Assembly (NCBI GenBank): GCA_016719635.1 | Contig: JADJYT010000009.1 | Location: 62,001 to 126,000, forward strand | DNA length: 64,000 nt | Direction: 5' to 3' | From: Sphingobacteriales bacterium | Lineage (GTDB): Bacteria > Bacteroidota > Bacteroidia > Chitinophagales > JADIYW01 | In this document: piece by piece, positions 1 to 6,780 of the stretch | Layout of the letters: every line of letters begins with the position of its first letter | Position numbering within the stretch: the first letter of the stretch is position 1 | Made by a program: the position numbers and the translations under genes | Notes under the pieces: generated by a model | What the model saw: the letters and a program-made list of their open reading frames with translations, nothing else | What the model was told of the DNA's origin: nothing | The model's database searches: none

Positions 1-1088
1 TGCGCATTGGTTCTGTACAGGATGGCAAACTCGGCATGCAGGAGGTGCTGGCGCATCTTCTGGTCAAAAATGGAATCCGCCACGATGCGGGCTTCATCCG
101 TATCGCTGGCGGTTTTATAGACCTTTATCTTTTCGCCGCCTTTCTGCTCGGTCCAGATTTTTTTGGGCAGCTGTGCCTTGTTGTGTTTGATGATATCGTT
201 GGCCGCCTGCACGATATGTTCGGTGGAGCGGTAGTTCTGTTCGAGCTTGAACACTTTCAGGTCCGGATAGTCACGCTCGAAGTTCAGGATATTTTCGATG
301 GTGGCGCCGCGGAAGGCATAGATGCTCTGGGCGTCGTCGCCCACGACACAGACATTTTCATGCTGCGCGGCAAACAGCTTCACGATTTCATACTGTGCGT
401 TGTTGGTGTCCTGAAACTCGTCGATGAGCACGTGCGTGAACCGTTTCTGGTATTTGTACAACACATCCGGAAACCGGGTGAGCAGCTCATACGTTTTCAG
501 GAGCAGGTCGTCGAAGTCCATGGCGCCCGCCTTGAAGCAGCGGTCCTGGTATTTGGCGAACAGCTCCGCAATTTTCGGGCGGCCGCTGCTTTCGTCATCC
601 GAGACGAGGTCGGTGTTCTCCGCATATTTTTTGGCGTCAATCAGGGCGTTTTTCGCGCCGGAAATCCGGTAGTAAACGGTGGCGGGTTTATACAGCTTAT
701 CGTTCAGCCCTTCTTCGCGGATGATCGATTTCAGCAAACTTTTGGCATCGTCCGGATCGTAGATGGTGAAGTTGTTGGGATAGCCCAGGCGGTGCGCTTC
801 CGCCCGCAGGATGCGGGCGAACACCGAGTGGAAGGTGCCCATGTAGAGGTTCTTCGCTTCGCTGCCCACGATATGGGAGATGCGCTCGCGCATTTCGGCG
901 GCGGCCTTGTTGGTGAAGGTGAGCGCCATGATGCGGAACGGGTCCACGTCGTTCTTGATGAGGTAGGCGATGCGGAAGGTCAGCACGCGCGTTTTTCCGG
1001 AGCCGGGGCCCGCAATGATCATCACCGGACCGTGTATGGTGGTGACGGCATTGAACTGGGATTCGTTTAATTCGGCTAACTCGCGCAT
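1..1088 (-). CDS. uvrD: UvrD/PcrA-type ATP-dependent DNA helicase, N-terminal part (runs off the window start)
   Basis: A superfamily 1 3'-5' helicase of the UvrD/PcrA/Rep group, acting in nucleotide excision and mismatch repair and in clearing replication blocks. The 362 visible codons begin MRELAELNESQFNAV and carry the Q-motif, Walker A GPGSGKT (residues 27-33), motif Ia TFTNKAAAEMRER, motif II DEFQDT, motif III GDDAQSIYAFRGA and motif IV QNYRS in the usual order. The C-terminal half lies outside the window. The start ATG (1088-1086) follows a perfect TAnnTTTG promoter box by only six bases. The region is clearly GC-richer than the accessory DNA upstream. The first ten codons plus the promoter are repeated at 1857-1944. 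Helicase identity is certain; PcrA versus UvrD naming is a matter of convention. Confidence 0.95.
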   Translation of the reverse strand, partial: MRELAELNESQFNAVTTIHGPVMIIAGPGSGKTRVLTFRIAYLIKNDVDPFRIMALTFTNKAAAEMRERISHIVGSEAKNLYMGTFHSVFARILRAEAHRLGYPNNFTIYDPDDAKSLLKSIIREEGLNDKLYKPATVYYRISGAKNALIDAKKYAENTDLVSDDESSGRPKIAELFAKYQDRCFKAGAMDFDDLLLKTYELLTRFPDVLYKYQKRFTHVLIDEFQDTNNAQYEIVKLFAAQHENVCVVGDDAQSIYAFRGATIENILNFERDYPDLKVFKLEQNYRSTEHIVQAANDIIKHNKAQLPKKIWTEQKGGEKIKVYKTASDTDEARIVADSIFDQKMRQHLLHAEFAILYRTNA

Positions 1089-1147
1089 GGAGCACAAAGA
1101 TAACTTTTAGGGAAGGTTTTTTCGGGGGAAGTTATCGACAAAATGAG
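1059..1147. repeat. Direct repeat, copy 1 (functional uvrD start and promoter)
   Basis: Near-identical to 1857-1944. It spans the first ten codons of uvrD, its ATG, the TATCTTTG box and about 45 bases further upstream. Copies differ by one substitution inside uvrD codon 7 and by a few changes with a one-base indel just before the start codon; the last 47 bases are identical. The pair brackets the vapBC-like cassette. Confidence 0.9.
1095..1102 (-). promoter_or_regulatory. uvrD -7 promoter box TATCTTTG
   Basis: An exact match to the Bacteroidota TAnnTTTG element, followed by TGCTCC and then the uvrD ATG. The expected transcription start falls at or within a few bases of the ATG, so the transcript may be leaderless. 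No clear TTG was seen 19-21 bases upstream. Confidence 0.6.
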
Positions 1148-1148
1148 C

Positions 1149-1538
1149 TTATGGAATAATTTTCAGCGTGTCTATTCTTTCAAAATGCTTTTTATTAAGT
1201 GTCGCAATAGGAAGTTTATTACTTACCGCAGTTGCTGCAATAAAAAGGTCAGCCATGTCAATTTGCTTTCTCTTTCGCTTAAGTGCGTTATTGAGTTCAA
1301 CAGCAACTTTTACCACATCTTTGTCAAAAGCCAGCACTTCTATTTTTTCCAGTAATTCGTTCCAGAACGTAAGTTGGTCTTTATTGGTACCTGAATAGAT
1401 TTCAAACTCCGTGATGGCAGAAATTTTAAAGGAGTAACCTTTTTTCACCAGTCCGAGCAATACAGAATTTGATTTATCCGTTTTGCGAAAAAAATCAATA
1501 AGAATGGAAGTGTCTGCCAGTATTATCTTGTTCGCCAT
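1149..1538 (-). CDS. VapC-like PIN-domain toxin ribonuclease
   Basis: A 129-residue PIN-domain protein, the expected size for the VapC toxin family of type II toxin-antitoxin systems; such toxins are Mg-dependent endoribonucleases, commonly cutting tRNA or rRNA. The acidic catalytic set is visible: D9 in ILADTS, E44/E46 in ITEFEIYSG, D94 and D97 in IDMADLFIAA, and a C-terminal ATLNKKHF segment with N115. Its start overlaps the end of the upstream small gene by 16 bases, the usual antitoxin-then-toxin layout. The stop codon lies one base from the uvrD-promoter repeat. The cassette is AT-rich compared with uvrD, which fits acquisition by transfer. The target RNA cannot be read from the sequence. 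Confidence 0.85.
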   Translation of the reverse strand: MANKIILADTSILIDFFRKTDKSNSVLLGLVKKGYSFKISAITEFEIYSGTNKDQLTFWNELLEKIEVLAFDKDVVKVAVELNNALKRKRKQIDMADLFIAATAVSNKLPIATLNKKHFERIDTLKIIP

Positions 1539-1744
1539 TGGTTAATAGCTTTTCTTGTGGCTGCGATAATATCCAGTTGTTTTTGATTGAACGTTGGCGC
1601 CTGCAATAAAAAGAGTTCTAATTCTTTTGCTTTAATTTTTTTCTTTTGCTCCACTTCTTTTTTCAGTTTTGTCCATTGGGCAGCTGGCAGTGTTTTGGCT
1701 AATTCCACCAATTCGTCAAATGCTATGACTGTTTTGAGTTGCAT
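1523..1744 (-). CDS. Putative antitoxin partner of the VapC-like toxin
   Basis: A 73-residue protein beginning MQLKTVIAFDELVELAKTL, rich in lysine and predicted mostly helical. I do not recognise the family; the antitoxin role rests on size, position directly upstream of a PIN toxin and the 16-base overlap that couples translation. A possible upstream TTG start at 1750 lies inside a perfect TAAATTTG promoter box, so the ATG at 1744 is preferred. A near-perfect 24-bp palindrome 60-83 bases upstream of the ATG could be an autoregulatory operator, as is common for such modules. Confidence 0.7.
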   Translation of the reverse strand: MQLKTVIAFDELVELAKTLPAAQWTKLKKEVEQKKKIKAKELELFLLQAPTFNQKQLDIIAATRKAINQWRTR

Positions 1745-1747
1745 ATT

Positions 1748-1755
1748 CAAATTTA
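1748..1755 (-). promoter_or_regulatory. Antitoxin-gene -7 promoter box TAAATTTG
   Basis: An exact TAnnTTTG match three bases before the ATG at 1744. A leaderless mRNA is the simplest reading. Confidence 0.5.
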
Positions 1756-1803
1756 GTGATTTTTGAATTAAAAAGAAGTATAAAATCCCCGGTTAAATTG
1801 CTG

Positions 1804-1827
1804 ATTCGCAATTCGCGAATTTCGAAT
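1804..1827. promoter_or_regulatory. 24-bp near-perfect palindrome, candidate toxin-antitoxin operator
   Basis: The core AATTCGCGAATT (1810-1821) is a perfect palindrome. The symmetry extends to 1804 and 1827 with a single mismatched pair (1809/1822). It sits upstream of the antitoxin gene inside the inserted segment. Operator function is inferred from position and symmetry only. Confidence 0.45.
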
Positions 1828-1856
1828 TTGTACTTTTTTGCCACTGTTCACATGCA

Positions 1857-1944
1857 GGATTCGTTAAATTCGGCTAACTCGCGCATGGGTAGAAAGATAA
1901 CTTTTAGGGAAGGTTTTTTCGGGGGAAGTTATCGACAAAATGAG
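1857..1944. repeat. Direct repeat, copy 2 (vestigial uvrD start)
   Basis: The second copy of the uvrD start/promoter segment. In this copy the frame reads MRELAEFNES and then leaves the uvrD sequence, and the promoter box is TATCTTTC instead of TATCTTTG. It marks the outer edge of the inserted toxin-antitoxin segment (about 1148-1856). Confidence 0.9.
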
Positions 1945-2021
1945 GGGGATATGCTTGGCTTTTTGCCGCGATGATTTGGAAAGGAGGTTTGTTGGTTGAA
2001 AACCTATTTCAGGACAAGACA

Positions 2022-3998
2022 TTATATTACCCTTATTCCAATTTCCTTTAAATAATTAAATGTATCATTGTAATATTCAGTTTTTCTTGTGTGATCATCA
2101 ATATCACCCTCTGGAACTACAATTATCATTCCTTGTCTAGCACGTGTAAGAAGCACTCTATAAGCATTTATTAAATATTTTTTTCTTTCAATTTTATTTA
2201 TTTTCTCCCACTTATTACCTTTAAATGAGAAAGACTTCCATTCATTTTTTGAGTATCTTAAATCACCATCCCAAGTAACACAAGCCCAGTCGAGCTCAAG
2301 CCCTTGAACATGAAATTCTGTGGCTACATCTTCTAGATAGAATGATGATCTAACATCATCTTTCTCGTTTAAAAACCAATTGACGGGGTCCATTGGAGAT
2401 TTTATGTCAATTGCTAGTGGTTTTAATCTTTGTGCCTGAGATGAAGCTATTATTCCATATCGCTCTGTTCCCCTAGCTTTTTCCTTCAACCATTTTTTGG
2501 CAGCAGTTAAATCCCTTGTTAAAAAGATTGGATATTTTTCCGAGATAAGATCTAATGTTTTTTTAGATTCTTCAGTATTTAAATCTAAAATTGTTTTTAT
2601 AAAATATGAAACACTCTCAGCCCTAAAGGAACGCATAGAAACCGACAAATGTAAGTTGTCATCAAATTTAATGAGTTTATTTTTTTCAAGTTTTTTAATT
2701 GTGTTGATTGCATCATATTCACTATCTGTTAAGTTTGGAGATATATAAACTTTCCAATCTGAAAATTTATTATAAATAGCGTTTAGCCATTCTGAAATAC
2801 CAGCCTCTCCAGTATTTATTTCTTGTCCTCCGCCAACAAGACAAATAATTACAGCCCAATCATTATGTCTATTAAGACACGAAATTAAAAATTCAGGCTC
2901 TGAAAAATCAAAACTTGATATTCCCTTTTTTCGCTTCATAAAACTTACAGTCTGCTCTTTGTTCCAAGCTCTTTGTGCTTCATCAAAGATTGCTACGTGG
3001 TCATATGGCAGGTTGTCATTATTTACATATGCATCTCTATAATGATGAATTATTTGTATAAATGATTTGACAGCCTGCTTAGCATCTCTTTTAGTAATTC
3101 TGTTTCCTAGTTGCTTTTCTCTAAAAACTTTATCTCTTGTTAATGCTTCTTGCAATATTGCAACTAATGGGGCATTACCAGATAAGTATACACTCGTGTT
3201 CCCTTTTTCTTTATCTAAATGAGAAGTTGCAACTTTCAATCCCACAAGTGTTTTTCCTGCACCAGGAACACCTGTAACAAAACAAATAGTCTTTTCTTTA
3301 TTGATTTTCGCTTTTTCAATTATTTCTGCTATGGCAGAAGTAGTTTTAGATAAATTCTTTGCTTCTGCATCGCTTCTTGTTATATTCTTAACAGAATGAT
3401 TGTTGTAAAGGGATATAGCAGCCTGAATAATAGTTGGAGTAGGAGCATAGTTACCTTTAATATATTCATCATAATTGATTTTGGATTTATCATCAAAAAA
3501 CAATAATGCACTTTTTAGTGCTTCAAGTAAATTATTTTTATTGGATTTTATTGGTAAAAGCAGATTGTCATTATGAGAGGTTGTTGAGATTTCAATAATT
3601 GGTTCTTCTGCTTCAGTTGCAACAAGAATTGGTGCAATTATGACATTATGACTAGGCATATGAAAGTTCTTTAAATCTAAAGCATAATCCCAGACTTGCT
3701 CTAGATCATAATTTAAGAAATCTTTTTGTCCAACCTTAAATTCGATTACAAATACAATATTGTCAATTATTAAAAGACAATCAACTCGTTTTCCCATTCT
3801 AGGTATAGAAAATTCAAATAAAATTGTACCATCAAAATTGTTTAATATTTTCTTAAGTAATAGTATCTGTTCTTCCCAAGCTTTGTTTTGATTCAATGTT
3901 GAATCAAAATTATTTGATAGTGTTATTGTTCCTATTATTTCTTCTAGGGTCTTGCGTTGAAAATCAAATATAGAGTCCTTATAATAATAGTTTAGCAT
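2022..3998 (-). CDS. PD-(D/E)XK nuclease-helicase fusion, DUF2075/Schlafen-like; candidate defence protein
   Basis: A 658-residue protein with two parts. Residues about 60-110 carry a restriction-endonuclease-like signature: D73 in KRVDCLLIIDN, E86-F-K88 in VIEFKVG, then Q101 with Y105. Residues about 235-640 form a P-loop helicase/ATPase of the DUF2075 (Schlafen-type) group: Walker A GVPGAGKT (243-250), Walker B DEAQ (339-342), GGGQEIN (389-395), an MR motif near 455, HVQGLELD (563-570) and a C-terminal YRVLLTRARQG motif. Fusions of this kind occur in antiviral loci, but defence activity here is inference. The gene is strongly AT-rich relative to uvrD and sits beside the toxin-antitoxin cassette. 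It has no obvious operon partner. The domain calls are confident, the biological role is not. Confidence 0.75.
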   Translation of the reverse strand: MLNYYYKDSIFDFQRKTLEEIIGTITLSNNFDSTLNQNKAWEEQILLLKKILNNFDGTILFEFSIPRMGKRVDCLLIIDNIVFVIEFKVGQKDFLNYDLEQVWDYALDLKNFHMPSHNVIIAPILVATEAEEPIIEISTTSHNDNLLLPIKSNKNNLLEALKSALLFFDDKSKINYDEYIKGNYAPTPTIIQAAISLYNNHSVKNITRSDAEAKNLSKTTSAIAEIIEKAKINKEKTICFVTGVPGAGKTLVGLKVATSHLDKEKGNTSVYLSGNAPLVAILQEALTRDKVFREKQLGNRITKRDAKQAVKSFIQIIHHYRDAYVNNDNLPYDHVAIFDEAQRAWNKEQTVSFMKRKKGISSFDFSEPEFLISCLNRHNDWAVIICLVGGGQEINTGEAGISEWLNAIYNKFSDWKVYISPNLTDSEYDAINTIKKLEKNKLIKFDDNLHLSVSMRSFRAESVSYFIKTILDLNTEESKKTLDLISEKYPIFLTRDLTAAKKWLKEKARGTERYGIIASSQAQRLKPLAIDIKSPMDPVNWFLNEKDDVRSSFYLEDVATEFHVQGLELDWACVTWDGDLRYSKNEWKSFSFKGNKWEKINKIERKKYLINAYRVLLTRARQGMIIVVPEGDIDDHTRKTEYYNDTFNYLKEIGIRVI

Positions 3999-4167
3999 TA
4001 AGAAACATTTTCAGATAGTTGGTAAAATAAAAATAATAATTGATATTTAGATATATTGATGGGATATTAAAAAAGATTATCGTGCGTATCCGCCATACCT
4101 CAAAAATAATCAAAACTACCCGCTCGGGAAGTATCGGTGTGTAAGGAAAAAATCGAACTGCAAGCCG

Positions 4168-5169
4168 TTAAAAGGGCTGCCCGGTATCGTAAATGGAATA
4201 TTGATAGGCGTCTTTCAGGAACTTCAGGTATGCTTCTACCTGCTGATAGTTCATGAAGCCCTTTTCCATCATCTGCACCGTACTGCCCGTAGTGAGCTTG
4301 TTGACTTCATTGGTGAGCACTTCCAGCCTGTCGTATTCCGGAAAATTCTTTTCAACGGATGCCCGGTAGCGTCCCAAAATTTCCAGGTAGCGTTTCGTCT
4401 GCATGGAACAGTAGGCGGCTTTTTTCGACTTAATGCTCTCGGCGAGGGCGTTCATTTCCTTGCCTTGTCCGTAGTCCACACCCACCAGGCTCATGTATTT
4501 GGTTCGGAGGCCATCTATCTCCTTCAGCAGGGTCTGTGCCGTCTTGTCGGTTTCCAGCTCACCGAATTCTTTCCCGAATGCCTCCTGCCCGGCGCTCAGC
4601 TTTCTGTACAGCATATCTTTCTCCTGCGTCAGTTCAAATAGGCTTTTGTTTTTTGCCTGCGTGGCCTGGTATTGCGCCGGGTTCTTATCGGCGGCGGCTT
4701 TTTGTTCCGCCATATATTGCCCCGACCATTCCGTCTGTTCGGCCTTGTTCATCTTGCTGACGCCCTTCACCTCGTCGATGGAAATATTGGAACTTTGCTG
4801 CAGCATCTTATCGGCCATGGCCTTTTTCTCTTCCTTGCTCATCTTGCCGCTTTGCAATTTTTGCATATCGGCTGCGGAAAGACCGTATTGAGTGGCCATC
4901 TGCTGTTTGGCCTGCTGTTCCATCGTTGCGGCGTTTTTCTTTTCATCCTTTTTAAGATAAGCTGTCTGCGCTTCCGCTGCTTTCACCACCTTGTTCATCT
5001 TCTCCCGGTAGTCGTTTTTCTGCTGCCCTGAGGAGTTGCAGACTGCATTCAGGCTGGGAGGAGAGGGCACGTTCAGCTGCAGAAATAGTTCAGGAGGCAT
5101 CGGGCTGAACTGAGCCTGCGACAGCAGAAATGAACATGCCGTAATAGGAAGCAACAATAATTTTTTCAT
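4168..5169 (-). CDS. Secreted coiled-coil protein of unknown function
   Basis: A 333-residue protein with a clear signal peptide (MKKLLLLPITACSFLLSQAQ, cleavage after the last alanine). The mature part is rich in Lys, Gln, Ala, Glu and Met, with long heptad-like helical stretches (about residues 45-200), so a periplasmic coiled coil is likely. I do not recognise a family. It lies 12 bases downstream of the OmpA-domain gene on the same strand, so the two are probably co-transcribed and may work together at the cell envelope. Confidence 0.7.
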   Translation of the reverse strand: MKKLLLLPITACSFLLSQAQFSPMPPELFLQLNVPSPPSLNAVCNSSGQQKNDYREKMNKVVKAAEAQTAYLKKDEKKNAATMEQQAKQQMATQYGLSAADMQKLQSGKMSKEEKKAMADKMLQQSSNISIDEVKGVSKMNKAEQTEWSGQYMAEQKAAADKNPAQYQATQAKNKSLFELTQEKDMLYRKLSAGQEAFGKEFGELETDKTAQTLLKEIDGLRTKYMSLVGVDYGQGKEMNALAESIKSKKAAYCSMQTKRYLEILGRYRASVEKNFPEYDRLEVLTNEVNKLTTGSTVQMMEKGFMNYQQVEAYLKFLKDAYQYSIYDTGQPF

Positions 5170-5181
5170 ATCAAACGATTA

Positions 5182-6246
5182 TTAGAGTTTTATAAATTCC
5201 ACCCTGCGGTTCAGCGCCTTATTGGTGCTGCAGTTATTGGGAGCCACGGGTACTTTCTCGCCCTTGCCGTCCGTTTCGATACGTCCGGCATCAATGCCGT
5301 AATTATTTACCAGCGCATTCTTGACGGCAGCACCGCGTCGTTTGGACAAATCGAGATTGGAGGCATCGTCGCCGACAGAGTCGGTATGTCCGACGATTTT
5401 GATGCGCACCGCCGGATTTTCTTTCAGCACGTCCGCAATCTGTTTCAGCGTGCCGGCGGATTCCGGTTTCACCACATCTTTATTCACGTCGAAATAGATG
5501 CCGTAGCTGACCAGTTTACCTTCCGTTATCAGTTTGCTGCGCATGTCGGGCAGGCCGGTGGCTACCCTGAAATTGCTGATCAGCGGTGTTCCGTTATCGA
5601 AACGAATCATATTGTATTTGTAATTTTTTGACATGGCTTTCGGAATGTCAAACAGTTTGGTTTCTCCGATGTAGAGGCGTATTCTTTCCTTCTGCACCCA
5701 GATGGAAATGCGGTATTTTTGGTTTTCCAGCATTTTGGGTACCCCTTCCATGCCTTTTAAATCCGGCGATCCGTCTCTGTAATACGTAGCGTAGTAGTTG
5801 TTAAATCCGAAGGAAAATTTCACACCGGCATCGCCCGGTCTTGCCAGTCCGTACATCAGGTCTTTAGGTTTGGAGGTACTGGTAATGTAAAATGAAAAGT
5901 CTTTGTTGTTGTGGTTTTTCTCCATATACTTTTGCGGAATCAGGTCGAACTCTATCGTGTAATTTTCCGGAAGGGCTAACGGATCCGTCAGTGTAGTGAT
6001 GCCTCTTGCATTGGTAATCTTGAACCAGCGCCCTTCTGCAATGCTGGTCGTTACCACTTCCCCCGACCCGGTGGTATTCCAAAGCAACGGAAAGTCGCCG
6101 ATATTTTCGGAGGTGAAGTCATCGAAGAAAATCACTTTCTCTCCGGCTATAAAATCATATTTGGAAACGATGGTTGTATCCTTCTGGGCATGCAAAAAGA
6201 ATGGCAATATAACTGCCAGTTTTAAAAAACTGATTCGTAAGTTCAT
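5182..6246 (-). CDS. OmpA-family envelope protein with N-terminal LamG-like domain
   Basis: A 354-residue protein with signal peptide (residues 1-20, ending HAQ). Residues about 35-230 look like a concanavalin/LamG-type beta-sandwich (FFDDFTSENIGDFPLLWNT, YRISIWVQKERIRLYIG). Residues about 245-354 are an OmpA C-terminal peptidoglycan-binding domain: YFDVNKDVVKPES, GHTDSVGDD (286-294), NLDLSKRRG (297-305) and the terminal NRRVEFIKL. The domain anchors envelope proteins to peptidoglycan through diaminopimelate. It has no OmpA beta-barrel. The gene heads a two-gene unit with the coiled-coil gene downstream. Confidence 0.88.
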   Translation of the reverse strand: MNLRISFLKLAVILPFFLHAQKDTTIVSKYDFIAGEKVIFFDDFTSENIGDFPLLWNTTGSGEVVTTSIAEGRWFKITNARGITTLTDPLALPENYTIEFDLIPQKYMEKNHNNKDFSFYITSTSKPKDLMYGLARPGDAGVKFSFGFNNYYATYYRDGSPDLKGMEGVPKMLENQKYRISIWVQKERIRLYIGETKLFDIPKAMSKNYKYNMIRFDNGTPLISNFRVATGLPDMRSKLITEGKLVSYGIYFDVNKDVVKPESAGTLKQIADVLKENPAVRIKIVGHTDSVGDDASNLDLSKRRGAAVKNALVNNYGIDAGRIETDGKGEKVPVAPNNCSTNKALNRRVEFIKL

Positions 6247-6400
6247 ATTTTTATTTTTAGTAAAATTAATATGAATCAGTGTCAGAGAAGGTGACTTTCG
6301 TTACAGAACTATATGATATTAATCATGGATTTTACGGGATGTTTTAGCTAATTGCAGAAATTGATAATCCCTTTGGTCCGTTAAGGTTGAGTTTCCAAAA

Positions 6401-6420
6401 TACACAGCGGTTGCTGTGTA
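6401..6420. repeat. Perfect 8-bp inverted repeat with 4-base loop
   Basis: Arms TACACAGC and GCTGTGTA around GGTT. No T-run follows on either side, so an operator or RNA hairpin is more likely than a terminator. Confidence 0.5.
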
Positions 6421-6617
6421 TCTATGAACTATAAATCTTTTGCAATATTATATGAGTCACTCGTGTATATTGGGCGGAGTTTAAAACGAGGCTGTTGAAG
6501 TTGAATTGTCTTGGATTAAACTTTATTTTTCTGCTTGTTGGCAAATGAAAGGACGCTTTCTGTATAAATCAAAAAAAGAAAATAATCAATTTGGTAAAAT
6601 GTAAGAAGCGAGGGATG

Positions 6618-6645
6618 GCAAAACCAGCGGAGCAATTGGTTTTGC
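6618..6645 (+). terminator. Terminator-like hairpin
   Basis: Arms GCAAAACCA and TGGTTTTGC are perfect over 9 bp around a 10-base loop. A T-run (6652-6657) follows after a short spacer on the plus strand. No plus-strand gene ends here, so it could end a short untranslated RNA. Confidence 0.4.
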
Positions 6646-6658
6646 CTTGTCTTTTTTG

Positions 6659-6689
6659 GTTACTTTTTTTGACTAAGAAAAAAAGTAAC
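6659..6689. repeat. Perfect 12-bp inverted repeat ending in A/T runs
   Basis: Arms GTTACTTTTTTT and AAAAAAAGTAAC flank the loop GACTAAG. It is next to the 6618-6645 hairpin. It may be part of a dispersed intergenic repeat. Confidence 0.5.
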
Positions 6690-6780
6690 AGAACTCTTTC
6701 AGATGAAATAAGTGCAATCACTTTTCAATAGATTCGTATAATCCGTGGCATTTCTTATCTTTAGCCAAAATTTTTGTGGA

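Larger units (their letters stand above)
6247..6780. other. 534-base non-coding region with three perfect hairpins
   Basis: This lies between the divergent ompA-like and oppC-like genes. I see no convincing coding frame. It holds three perfect inverted repeats, listed separately, and a TATCTTTA promoter-like box at about 6755-6762 ahead of the oppC-like ATG. Confidence 0.6.

Noticed and set aside
36..1070. A 344-codon open frame on the plus strand over uvrD
   Set aside because: It is the antisense shadow of the GC-rich uvrD frame, whose helicase motifs are unmistakable; the plus-strand translation matches no family.
697..1095. A 132-codon minus-strand frame overlapping the uvrD start
   Set aside because: Out of frame with the helicase and composed of His/Arg-rich shadow sequence.
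1148..1856. Transposon or integron-type ends for the toxin-antitoxin insert
   Set aside because: No terminal inverted repeats, transposase or attC-like structure was seen; only the uvrD-derived direct repeats bracket it.
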